Shown: positions 43,296 to 56,600 of the stretch, in pieces
Numbering within the stretch: position 1 is the stretch's first letter
How the letters are laid out: each line of letters opens with the position of its first letter
Assembly (NCBI GenBank): GCA_963402885.1
Contig: OY727100.1
Span: 2,914,001-2,978,000, forward strand
Origin: Antedon bifida
Lineage: Eukaryota; Echinodermata; Crinoidea; Comatulida; Antedonidae
Direction: 5' to 3'
DNA length: 64,000 nucleotides
Position numbers and translations under genes: made by a program
The notes under the pieces: model-generated
The model's database searches: none
The model's input: only the letters and a program-made list of their open reading frames with translations
What the model was told of the DNA's origin: nothing

Positions 43296-43332
43296 AAAAG
43301 GATCGTCGGACGCTTTTTTCACTCGAGCTCCT
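43296..43332 (+). other. Candidate second exon of PCSK7
   Basis: A T-rich tract and TTTATAG acceptor precede AAAAGGATCGTCGGACGC, and CCT|GTGAGTTA is a strong donor. The 37-nt length keeps phase from the candidate first exon into 44528. It could instead be a 5' UTR exon. Confidence 0.4.
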
Positions 43333-43761
43333 GTGAGTTATCTTCTGACGAGATCTAATTTTGGAACATAAAAAGTGCTGCAGAATGTTTCTTTTGATTA
43401 TTTTAGGATATTTCATGGACTCTTTGTTTTTGTAAAACTCTTCTTAGGGTCATCTGTATTATTAGTATTAGACAACCATTATTCTATTTATTGACTTTTG
43501 CAAAGTAATGATTTTAAATCCAGAAGAAAGAACATCTAATTCTAATCACACAGTAGTTCAAGGACTCATACTGTATGGAGATTTCAATAATCTCTTTTTT
43601 AAGCCAGATTTACAAAGTTTGTACTTTACTTTTAAATACTTTTTGTACCATATGTTGAATGGATAGTACAGTGTATGTACATATATAAGATTTGTAACAT
43701 ATGGTTTTGTACAGTACTAGGCATTTTATAGTGCATCAAACCAAAGCAGAATCAGTTTAAA

Positions 43762-43906
43762 TAAAGCTTTGTCCACACTATCAAACTTTATGTGACAAAA
43801 ACATTTGATGTGCCCAACTATGGACATGATGATGTCATATCACTACCATATTTGGGGATGTCACACTTTTTTTCACATAAAGTTTGATAGTATAGACAGA
43901 ACTTAA
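43762..43906. mobile_element. MITE-A copy 20
   Basis: Left end TAAAGCTTTGTCCACAC, right end AGTATAGACAGAACTTAA. CCATATTTGGGG is the retained CArG. Confidence 0.9.
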
Positions 43907-44071
43907 AGCTTTTTTTCCTTCTGACGAACTGTATAGCTACAGTAACAGTAGGTGAAATTTAAGCACGGTATAAGACATTATTAAATAAACTGTTGTGGGG
44001 ATAAAAATAGCCAAAACCAATAAATAGTTTTAAGGGATCATGTAAAAATCATTCTACTCCAGAATTAGATT

Positions 44072-44415
44072 AGGTTTGCAAAATACTTAACAGGTTAAAT
44101 GTGGTTTAGTCTATTTCGTGCCTAGCTTACCTGGATAAACCAACATTGGTCTTCTCTCCAAGAAGAGAGCTACAACTCGAATATAAAATTGTATGTAACA
44201 CCCCTATCAGATAATGGTATAATATAGTATTAATTTATTAACTGCTGTAGAATAAAAAAGGGTTTGCAAAATAATTAACAGGTTAAATGTATTTTAGTCT
44301 ATTTCGTGCCTAGCTTACATAGATAAACCAACATTGGCCTATTCTCTTCAAGAAGAGAGCTACAACTTGAATATATAAAATTGTATTGAACACCCCTATC
44401 AGATAATGGTACTAT
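44072..44415 (-). repeat. Element G copies 5 and 6 in tandem
   Basis: Two units of about 188 bp, each starting TTTGCAAAATA/ATTAACAGGTTAAATGT. On the minus strand each holds element G; copy 5 keeps CCAGGTAAGC, while copy 6 has lost the donor (CTATGTAAGC). They are antisense to PCSK7. Confidence 0.87.
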
Positions 44416-44614
44416 ATTCATAATAATATTCATTCATCAGATTAATGTATTGTTTTTACATTTTATTTTTGTAGATATTCCTGCTTTGTATTGATGTGAA
44501 TCATAGCCTGTTTTTTTAAACCACAAGGATTTTAAGTCCTTGACTGCAGCTGGGTTAAACAGCCCTTTGAGGGCGCTGTCCTGCTGCTGTCGAACTTTTG
44601 CACAATCTGCAAAG

Positions 44615-47600
44615 ATGACAAAAGTATTACAATCATGTTTTCTACAGTATTGTCTTCCCTCTCGCAACCAAGCGCTGATAATGGCGTATGTTTGGTTACT
44701 TCAGATGAACTATATCAAAGGTGTATTCTTAAATTACGTCCCTGAACAACAGGGCACGCTAGAGGTCGCGGAGGATGACCTCGAGGAGATACAAGAACAA
44801 GAAGTACTATCATGGGCTGTAAAAATCAAACTAAACACACATAGAAAAGAACAAAATAGAACTAATATGGACGAAAAAGCGGAGTTGATTTCCTTAGATA
44901 CAGGACTACTTAATTACGGCCAGGTCGGTGAACTTTCTGAACATTATTTGTTTGTGCACGAGAACTACAACCAATCATTAAACCGTTCTCTCGATACGGA
45001 GCAGACGGAGGTTATACGTGCAGATGTTGAAAAAGCGTTGGACGAACACGAAGAAATTATGTGGTACATTCAACAGACTATACGAAGGCGAACTAAAAGA
45101 GAGTTCCACGATCCGGGATATATACGTCAATGGCATTTGGTAAGTCTTCTGCTTAATGAAGTGTGAATCCCATTATTAGGACTCAACTTAAGGATGTACA
45201 CGCAAATTTGACCAATCACGAGCACCTCTAGTTTGGATACTCCTTGGCTTCTGGTTGATCAAATTCTGCATTGTGTTTATACCCTTGCGTTGCGTCCTTG
45301 CGTTGCACCCTTGCGTTGCGTCCTTGCGTTGCGTCCTTGCGTTGCGTCCTTGCGTTGCGTCCTTGCATTGCGCCCTAGTGTAAACCAAGCTGGTAGGTAA
45401 CTCAAAATCATATAATTATTATAATTTTATAATATTATCTTATAATACATTTTGTACAGCCTGACTACTGTATAATGTCTTGGTTTTCTGGAAAGCCTTG
45501 CAACCAGCTTTGAGCTTTTGTCATATTACTGTAATGCATACATACAGTACAATACCTGTACATGTTTTGTTTCTGTCTTTTTTTGGTTGCAATTTCCATG
45601 TTTTTACAGTTACTGTTTATAGTATTCTGATTAAATTATTTTACAGTATTGTTGTTTAACATACACAATTCAGCTGCTGCTGCTAGATTTTTTGTGAATT
45701 AATTAAACAAATATAGCGAAAGTGAAATATTTGTAACAGTAGTAATGCTGCATTGCAGTACAGCAGTGTACAGTATTGTAGCTGCTTTCGTTTGTGTTGT
45801 TCACAATAAAATTGATTTATTGAATATTATCTGCGCATAATGTTATTGTACAGCACTACTACTAGGATATAAAATAATGCATTTATAAACACATACAGTA
45901 CACCAACCAACAGCTTTATGACCCATCAGAAGGATGAGTTATTATGAAAGTTCAAAGGGTTATTACAGTATAGCTAATATCTAATAGGTAAATGAGGTTT
46001 GAAGTTATAGTGTACTGCTTATCCTTGGGCACAGTGTTTCATTTCATTATGATTCATTAAATAGCAAAAAACATATAGTGGTAAGTTAATTGCTTGTAAG
46101 AGATATAATATATAAAAAAGAACATATTTAATATCAGACACACTGTACTGTATAAACCCAGAAAAAAACTCACTATCAGTAAATGTACAGTTTAATGATA
46201 TACAGTACTGTAGTTCAACATAAGCATGCCACAAGAAATTTGACCAATCATGATGCAATAAATCACCCAAACTGTATAGTGATTGGTCAACTGCATTGTG
46301 CCTATGTCGTTGCATTGCGTCCAAGTGAAAACTAAGCGAAATCCCATTGTGTTCTGAGGGGTCTATTTTCGAAACTAATTTCTTACAAAAACTTTAAAAA
46401 TAAAACTCTAATCTGTATGCTGTATTGTGCTCTATTTAGAACTGTAATGGAAATTATAAAAGGAAATAAATAATACCATGTACTTAATGGCACCATAAAA
46501 TGAAGTGCCAATAGTTATTTTTAAATCATTGTTAAAAAACGGTAAACATGAAATAGACAGATTTAATGAATCGAAACAGGTTACAATACAGTCAAAGTAA
46601 TGACTAAAATAATACATTATGTAATTTAGCTAAATTTATACTTTAATAATAGTCACTCTATTTTTGTAAGATTGACCCAATTATAAACACTTTTAAAACA
46701 CACGATTATTATAATATTAATGAGATATTTCGGAGCTACATTAAACTGAGTGACTTTGCTGTTTTTAGTAACAAAAGATTAATCAAGCAAATTATTAGCA
46801 AAGTGCAGTATTACATTTTTTTAAATTGGAATAACATGATTTACCTTGTTTCAGTGATAAAAGTTTACATTTATGAGGCATAAAGTACCAATCAAACTTA
46901 CTGTATTTTACTGCAGTTACTGCAGTAAACTACATTTTGTTTACTCATAATAACCTGAAATTATTTTGGATGCTTTTGTGTGTATTCATCATACAGTATA
47001 ACTGTACAACCTACTGTTTATTACAGTGAATGGCACATAAACAAAAAACAAAGAAAATGTATTACTGCAGTAACTGCAGTAGAATAATGTTGACCTTATA
47101 AACTGCAATAAACACTGTATGGATAACTGTACAGTATCAACTTGATGAGTAAAGACAAATAAATTTTCTGCAGTAAGTCAGTGCAATAAGTAACTGTCCA
47201 GTAGATAGAATAATTTCAATGACATTCTCCTCAACTGAACTTTACTGTAAAGCTCTGTCCACACTATCAAACTTTATGTGACAAAATAATGTGATGTGCC
47301 CATATGGACATGATGATGTCATATCACTACCATATTTAGGAATACTGTATCACTACACCAGATTTAGCACATCACACTTTTTTTGTCAAACTACTTTGAT
47401 AGTGTAGACAGAGCTTAACACTGTACTACTGTACTGTTACAAGAAAACACTAGTTTCAGTAAACCTGTTTCATGCTTGAAATATGCAATGTATTATTGTA
47501 CGTGATGGTATTGACAACAATATTTGATCTTTGAAACAGTGACGATATATTGATGTCACTTAAAAAACAAAAATTTGTACATTTTATGCTTTGAGTTTAT

Positions 47601-50600
47601 CTGCATTTTTTATAGTATGTGCTATCAGAAGTCAGGATTCGGCTCATATCGTGATATTTCACGCTATACAGTATAATCGTAGAATGTTGTTAGGCTCTTA
47701 AGCTCTTTCTACACTATCAAACTAGTTTGACAAAAAAAAGTGTGATGTGCCTAAATATGGTAGTGATACAGTATGCCAAAATATGGTAGTGATATGCCCA
47801 AATATGGTTGTGATATGCCCAAATATGGTTGTGATATGACATCATCATGTCCATATGGGCACATCGCATAAATTTGATAGTGTAAACAGAGCTTTAGTGA
47901 TGCATTAAAACTAACCCTTGGACATAATTAGATGTTGGACTACGTACAGTTCAATCTAGCAGTGTCTGTTTAAGTAGCTATCAAAACCGTGCTTACCATT
48001 ATATGACATAAATATTCAGTACAATAATATTTTAAAATATGATGAACAGAAATCAGTAAAATAATAGGAGAAACATAACCTTTAAATGCTAAGTACAATA
48101 TTACTGTAATAAAACAAACTGTGAAAAAAATGAGTAAGCTAGAATGTTTAAACTTGATTCATCTTCAGGAATGGATTTGCAATGTAATAATAATAATAAT
48201 AAAAATAATAATATGGATTTATATATCGCACATACCACTCAAGAGTGCTCAAGGTGCATTAAAAAAAAAAAAATCAATATACAATTTCTTGCTTAATAAA
48301 CTGTACAGTACATGCCAAAAGAGTGAGTTTTATACAGGTACTGTATTATCTTATCAAAGTTTTAAAATAGTGGACTTTCTGTCCAGTTTAAGGAGGTATA
48401 CTGTTCCTGTATTTTAAGCATGGAGGTATACTGTACCTGTACCGCCATGGTTTAAGCATGGAGGTATACTGTACCTGTACCGCCATGGTTTAAGCATGGA
48501 GGTATACTGTACCTGTACCGCCATGGTTTAAGCATGGAGGTATACTGTACCTGTACCGCCATGGTTTAAGCATGGAGGTATACTGTACCTGTACCGCCAT
48601 GGTTTAAGCATGGAGGTATACTATACCTGTACCGCCATGGTTTAAGCATGGAGGTATACTATACCTGTACCGCCATGGTTTAAGCATGGAGGTATACTGT
48701 ACCTGTACCGCCATGGTTTAAGCATGGAGGTATACTGTACCTGTACCGCCATGGTTTAAGCATGGAGGTATACTATACCTGTACCGTCATGGTTTAAGCA
48801 TGGAGGTATACTGTACCTGTACCGCCATGGTTTAAGCATGGAGGTATACTGTACCTGCACCGCCATGGTTTAAGCATGGAGGTATACTGTACCTGTACCG
48901 CCATGGTTTAAGCATGGAGGTATACTATACCTGTACCGCCATGGTTTAAGCATGGAGGTATACTGTACCTGTACCGCCATGGTTTAAGCATGGAGGTATA
49001 CTGTACCTGTACCGCCATGGTTTAAGCATGGAGGTATACTGTACCTGTACCGCCATGGTTTAAGCATGGAGGTATACTGTACCTGTACCGCCATGGTTTA
49101 AGCATGGAGGTATACTGTACCTGTACCGCCATGGTTTAAGCATGGAGGTATACTATACCTGTACCGCCATGGTTTAAGCATGGAGGTATACTGTACCTGT
49201 ACCGCCATGGTTTAAGCATGGAGGTATACTGTACCTGTACCGCCATGGTTTAAGCATGGAGGTATACTGTACCTGTACCGCCATGGTTTAAGCATGGAGG
49301 TATACTGTACCTGTACCGCCATGGTTTAAGCATGGAGGTATACTGTACCTGTACCGCCATGGTTTAAGCATGGAGGTATACTGTACCTGTACCGCCATGG
49401 TTTAAGCATGGAGGTATACTGTACCTGTACCGCCATGGTTTAAGCATGGAGGTATACTATACCTGTACCGCCATGGTTTAAGCATGGAGGTATACTGTAC
49501 CTGTACCGCCATGGTTTAAGCATGGAGGTATACTGTACCTGTACCGCCATGGTTTAAGCATGGAGGTACTGTACCTGTATACTGTACGGTGGGCCCTATA
49601 AATTAAATACGTTCATGGTTTAAGTAGCTACTTTTCATGTTTTCACAATTGCACAAATAAGATAAGAACAGAAACCGGAAGTAGTACTGCTTAACAAAAT
49701 AAAATGAACCTGGACAAATGTACTGGATGCTATAAAGATAGTTTAGTTACTGAACTGATATACTGTAAACTATACACTACTTTTCTAAAAGCAGAAAAAC
49801 GAAAAAAAATTACAGTGTAATTTACAATAAATTTTTCTTCACAATACAATGCTTTTTCATACTCATTATCAGGCTTCCTTTTCTTTGTTTATTTTTCTAT
49901 ATTAAGTATAAAATAATTAACATTCTATTTATAAATTCGTTTTTCTACAATACATATTGTTCAGTACTGTGTAACAGTACGTACTGTATACAATTGATTT
50001 GTCCTAGCTTTGTTGCATTTGTTCTGTTCGTATTAAAAGTTGAAGGTAAATTGTCTCAGCAGCCAAGGTATTGATTAATGAAAGGTTATTCAACAAGCTT
50101 ACTCAGTTATAATAGTGGTCATAATTTCATTGTACTCAATAGCTTTCTGATGATGATATGAACAAAGGCTAGTTTGCATGCATAATTTGTTTTCCTAGGC
50201 TGGCAGCAGGCACACAGAAATTTGCAATGGGACTCGATACACATGTTCTTGAATCAATGAATGTATGTTTTCCTGTAGAACCTAGGCCTACAGTACTAGA
50301 AAACAGAAATTCATTTTTTTGTCTTTTAATAATTTTGCCAGTCTCACCTAAAGCTCTGTCTACACTATCAAACTAAGTAGTTTGACATAAAAAGTATGAT
50401 GTGCTCGGTAGTGATATGACATCATCATGTCTATATATGGGCACATCACATTTTGTTGTCACATAAAGTTTGATAGTGTAGACAGACATTTACTCAAAAT
50501 TGCAAAAATGTTACCAAAACCTAAATGTGCAATAGTGTATCCCTAATCGTGAGGATGGATCGAAATAATGCACGGCATGTGATACAATTGAACCAATCAT

Positions 50601-53600
50601 ATGGCGAAACAAAAATTATGCAACACGCACAGTATCATTTGAATAATGACATACAGTACAAGGATTAAAGAACACATGAATCATTTAAAGTTTCATAGAT
50701 TAAAGGCCAGTTTACACAGACAAGTGGAAAACCGCACAACTTGTCCCATGTAGAATCTGTATCTCTCCTGAGCGTTGTGGGATGGTCAAAAGCAATAACA
50801 TAGATTCTATATTTTTATTACATTACAGCTTGTCTGTGTGAATTAGCTTTTAATCTAAACATTGTCAGTATCTACTGTATCCTATAAATATTCATACTGT
50901 GCAAAACATAAACATACAGTACACTTAAATTTAAGAACAGTAGAATGTTGAATACCTCCCACCCGCCCCCACCCTTCTTTGGGACACTATTAAAGAGACA
51001 CTTTCCCAAAAATTGGAAGAAGGGCAATACCTGTTACCCTGTATTATGTATTATGTTATAATGCTAAAGCTCTGTGTACACTATCAAACTTTCTGTGACA
51101 AAAAAATATGATATGCCCATATACATATGAACTTGTTGATGTCATATCTACCATATTTGGGCACATCACACTTTTTTTGTCAAACTAGTTTGATAGTGTA
51201 GACAGAGCTTTAGATCAGACACTTTAATAATCAGGTGACATCCCTATTAAGGGACAGTTTGCTATGTCCCAAATGTGTCCCCTCAATAGAGGTATACTTT
51301 ACTGTATTACATTTCAATGTAGTTGAATGTAGTAAACATTGTCTATAAAACAATAATATCATTCAAAGTATAAAAATACTAACATAAACTTGTTTTTTAT
51401 TTCCATAGCATAATGACAAATACCCAGAAATGGATATAAATGTCACCAAATTATGGGAGTATAATATAACAGGGACGGGCGTTGTCATAGCTGTCATTGA
51501 CGATGGTAAGCATAACACTTTTATTATTTTCTGCATTACAGCATCAGACAGCGTGCTATCCATGTTGCCATGATAGCAAAATGATACGGTCCAGTTATTG
51601 GACACATGGATGTTAGTAATAATAACCACATTTTTATAGCACCCTTTTCATTAGTAATCATGCTCAAATGCGCTTTACAAAAAACATTATTAGCCCGGTC
51701 ATTTTTTGGATCAAACACATATGGAAACATACTCCCATAATGCAGCTAGTAATCAGTGCAAAGTTGTGTCTTGATCTAACTGGGTACCCATTTTATACAC
51801 CTGGGTGGAGAGAGGCAAACGTAAGTAAAGTGTCTTCCTATTTGGATACAAGCAATGCGGCGAGAGTTGGATTCGAACCACGATCTCATGATCAGTAATC
51901 TAATGTCCAACACACAGCGCCACACGCCCTTACGATGTTGAGTTTTTTAACAATTTTAATAGCATACAGTACAGTATTTAACATTTGATCTTTAAACATG
52001 ATATGAAAGCTTGTAGAGTACGAATGATTTCAATAAAAAAGGTTGTGAAAGTGTTCTTGGATTATACAACCATTGTTTGATGAAATCAAACATAAAATGA
52101 TGGAAAGACTAAAAATAATAACAGAGCTATTCCTATTCCCTATTGGAATGATGCAAGGAGAGACTCAATCCTGTACAGTACTTGGGAAAGGAAAACATCA
52201 TGTATTCTCCTGCAGTTTATACTGTATTAACCATTTATGAAATTACTTTGTTAAAGATGTATTGTCCCCCTAAAACAATAATAAAAAAAATTTTTTTTTT
52301 GAATATGCCATTTTAATATCACATAATAGTTATTCACTTTGACCAAAAACTTGATAAAAAAAAAACATTTTCCACCGAAAAAATGTAATTTAAAGCAAAA
52401 TATAACTAAATTGTCTGGAAGACAATGGTTTTTGGTTGAAATTAACCATTTCTTTTGTCTTTTTATAAGTGAAATAATTATTTTTTATGATTTTTTTTCT
52501 ACAGGAGTGAATAACTTTATTAAAACTGTGAAATTGCCTATTCAAAATCTGATTTTATTAATCTTAATTTTTTCATGTTTTTGGGGGACAATACATCTTT
52601 AAAGTTTATGAGGCCTACAGTACCTACTTACCTTGTCTAACCTGTCACCTGACTTCATTTCCATATTCTCTATTTCATTTTTTGAATCTTTATTTTTATT
52701 TATACGAAGTCGTCAATGTCACGGTAATAAACAATATATGATTAGTATGATTAATGTACATCCCCCTCGTCTCTCCCATCCCCCATCCCCCTCATCTCTC
52801 CCATCCCCCTCATCTCTCCCATCTCCCTCATCTCTCCCATCCCCCTCATCTCTCCCATCCCCCTCATCTCTCCCATCCCCCTCATCTCTCCCATCCCCCT
52901 CATCTCTCCCATCCCCCTCATCTCTCCCATCCCCCTCATCTCTCCCATCCCCCTCATCTCTCCCATCCCCCTCATCTCTCCCATCCCCCTCATCTCTCCC
53001 ATCCCCCTCATCTCTCCCATCCCCCTCATCTCTCCCATCCCCCTCATCTCTCCCATCCCCCTCATCTCTCCCATCCCCCTCATCTCTCCCATCCCCCTCA
53101 TCTCTCCCATCCCCCTCATCTCTCTCATCCCCCTCATCTCTCCCATCCCCCTCATCTCTCCCATCCCCCTCATCTCTCCCATCCCCCTCATCTCTCCCAT
53201 CCCCCTCATCTCTCTCATCCCCCTCATCTCTCTCATCCCCCTCATCTCTCCCATCCCCCTCATCTCTCCCATCCCCCTCATCTCTCCCATCCCCCTCATC
53301 TCTCCCATCCCCCTCATCTCTCCCATCCCCCTCATCTCTCCCATCCCCCTCATCTCTCCCATCCCCCTCATCTCTCTCATCCCCCTCATCTCTCTCATCC
53401 CCCTCATCTCTCCCATCCCCCTCATCTCTCCCATCCCCCTCATCTCTCCCATCCCCCTCATCTCTCCCATCCTCCTCATCTCTCCCATTCTCCCATCTCT
53501 CCCATCCCCCCATCTCTCCCATCCCCCTCATCTCTCTCATCCCCCTCATCTCTCTCATCCCCCTCATCTCTCTCATCCCCCTCATCTCTCCCATCCCCCT

Positions 53601-56600
53601 CATCTCTCCCATCCCCCTCATCTCTCCCATCCCCCTCATCTCTCTCATCCCCCTCATCTCTCCCATCCCCCTCATCTCTCCCATCCCCCTCATCTCTCCC
53701 ATCCCCCTCATCTCTCCCATCCCCCTCATCTCTCCCATCCCCCTCATCTCTCCCATCCCCCTCATCTCTCCCATCCCCCTCATCTCTCCCATCCCCCTCA
53801 TCTCTCCCATCCCCCTCATCTCTCCCATCCCCCTCATCTCTCCCATCCCCCTCATCTCTCCCATCCCCCTCATCTCTCCCATCCCCCTCATCTCTCTCAT
53901 CCCCCTCATCTCTCTCATCCCCCTCATCTCTCCCATCCCCCTCATCTCTCTCATCCCCCTCATCTCTCTCATCCCCCTCATCTCTCTCATCCCCCTCATC
54001 TCTCCCATCCCCCTCATCTCTCTCATCCCCCTACCCCTAAATAAACACAGGGGTGGTAGTAACTACAATAGAAACATTTTGTTATTGTTACAATCTTACA
54101 GTGCATACATTTGTTTTCTTTTGATAAAATTGCCAATTAAATCTTTTGTTAAATTTTTAATAAAAGCAATCGTCATGTTAATGGGGTTTTTGTGTAATAT
54201 TTTACTGAAGGTTATATGTTTTATGTAAAAGTTACAGTATATGTTGATAGCAATACCTATAAAACGCACAATATGGCTTCTAATATGCAAATATCTTTTG
54301 TCCGAATTGCTTCAATAAAATAAAATCGCCCGATGTGCTATTCTCACGCAAAATGTTGATTTATCAAGTGAAGATTATGACATTTTAGAAATTTGGAAAA
54401 TAATATTGAATCACAAATGAAGGTATGCTTTCTTCTGTATGTGTACTTTAAACATTAATTTTGAAAGATTCAAATTCAATCAAATCGTTTGCATACCAAA
54501 AACAAATTAATTTTTTCAGAAGATTGAAAATTCTGTAGCTTAATTGTATCATAAAACTGTCTTTAATAATTTTACTTGGAATTTGATTGTGTACAACATG
54601 TAACAGTCGCCAGTCTTAAGCTCTGTCTACACAATCAAACTTTATGTGACAAAAAATATATAGACATGATGATGTCATACCACCATATTTGTGTACATCA
54701 CACTTTTTGTCCCATAAAGTCTGATAGTGTAGACAGAGCTTTACTCAAAATTATCAAAAGGTTACCAAAACCTAAATGTGCAATAGTGTATCACTAACCA
54801 TGAGGATGGATCAAAATAATGCACGCCATGTGATACAAATCAACCAATCAAATGGCAAGGATTACACTTTGGTATTTTGTTATTAATATTCTCTGATTTA
54901 AAAATTATTCTTTAAAATGGGAAATTTTCAAATTCTATTATTTAAATTTCTTGGATTTAAAACCAATTATTTTTTTCAGTAATACAAGTTATTTGTGGTA
55001 ATGTAAAAAAAATATGATGTTGTTTTTGCTATATTCATATCTTTTACAAATAATTTATTCAGATTTAGTGCAATTTCTCAAAGGATATGAATGGTTGTAC
55101 TGTAAGATTTCATAATTTCCTAGAACATTGAAACATTTGCAAACGTTTTCCCCATGAGAATACGCTTATATCTTCTAAAGTCATTACCGTAATTAAGCAA
55201 TTTACCGTTCAAATTGACAATACCATTACGTTCTTCGCAAATGTGAAAAAGTTTAAACGCAACAGATCTGTAAAAAATAAATAAAAATAAAGCAAAATTG
55301 AGCAAGATAGATAGATTTGAAGAAAATGCTCAATTTGTTGTTTTAAATTGAAAAATTAATATTTTATTATTAATAAACAAACATGCATGTATTTTGTATC
55401 ATGGATTTATTTTTAAATGTTAAAGTTAAATATAGTCCCATGTGACATATTTAATAAAGGCATCACATACTGTACATGCTACAGCAAAAGTGACACTCCC
55501 TATATTGTACTGTAGAGTACATGGTCTATGATATTGGACAAGAATTGAATACAGTTAAGCTCTGTCTACACTATTAAACTTGATGTGACAAAAAAAATGT
55601 GATGTGCCCATCCATATACTGTATAAACATGATGATGTCATATCACTACCTTATTTGGGGATATCACTACCATATTTGGGCACATCACACATTTTGTTGT
55701 CAAAATATTTTGATAGTGTAGACAGAGCTTTAGAACCCTTATTTCCTTTAAAAAGGGGGGAAACATTCGGGACCAAATAAAGGAGGTATTTTACTGTTGT
55801 GAATCAATAATCATATCCTTTTAAAGCAGGGTAAGTTTAAAAAGGATTGTACTATAAATACATTGCCATTACATGTTCTCTGCTTGTGGGAAAAACAGAT
55901 GCTATTTATAAATGTGGTCACAATTAATTATATTAACAATAACAATTTAAACCAAGTATTTCCTTAAAAAGTACTGTACATCACTTTGTAACAAAAAGTA
56001 TTAGATAAATATTAAGGAACTTCATTACTGGAAGAAATTTTGTTGTTGAGTAGAGGAAGGAAATGAGATAAAAGGAAGGACATTTACTGGTAGTTGTCCA
56101 AAGATATGAAAATAAAGTTACATCAATATCTTGTCCTTATCAATATTTGAACTCTCCTTTGTTCATCCTATTCCTTGGATATATGTATTTGTCATGAAAA
56201 ATAATTGAGAAAAAAATGTTTATATATGGCCATATTTGTCCAAAATTTGTTTCAGTGGAAAAACCCCTAAGAGAAAGAAGCCAATTTTCTGGAAGCCAAC
56301 AGGATTCTGGTGAAATTTAAAGATGTGTTGTCCCCCCAAATTATGGTTTATAAAATATTTATTTATTAAATATGCGATTTTGCAGTTTTAAAGCATATGA
56401 AAAAAAATCAAAACATCTCCTTGATTACAATTTGTTTTTAAAAAGATAAAATAGTTTTTTTTTGTTATACAGTAAATGAATATAGCTATAAATCCTTCTG
56501 GGATATCACTAGTATTATATTGTTAATAGTTAAACCTTTCTACTGGTTGCTATAAAACATTAATGTATTTATAGCTGCCAGATAAATCACTCAAATCCTT

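Noticed and set aside
44540-44614. Start of PCSK7 at 44540
   Set aside because: That codon is TTG, not ATG. The first ATG in this frame is at 44615; any earlier start must come from upstream exons.
48390-49600. CRISPR-like array
   Set aside because: Units are contiguous with no unique spacers, the genome is eukaryotic, and there are no cas genes. It is a minisatellite.
52633-54228. Very long ORF (531 codons) and its partners on both strands
   Set aside because: The whole frame is the 18-bp satellite read as repeating hexapeptides. Several frames on both strands are open for the same arithmetic reason, and PCSK7 exons lie on both sides.
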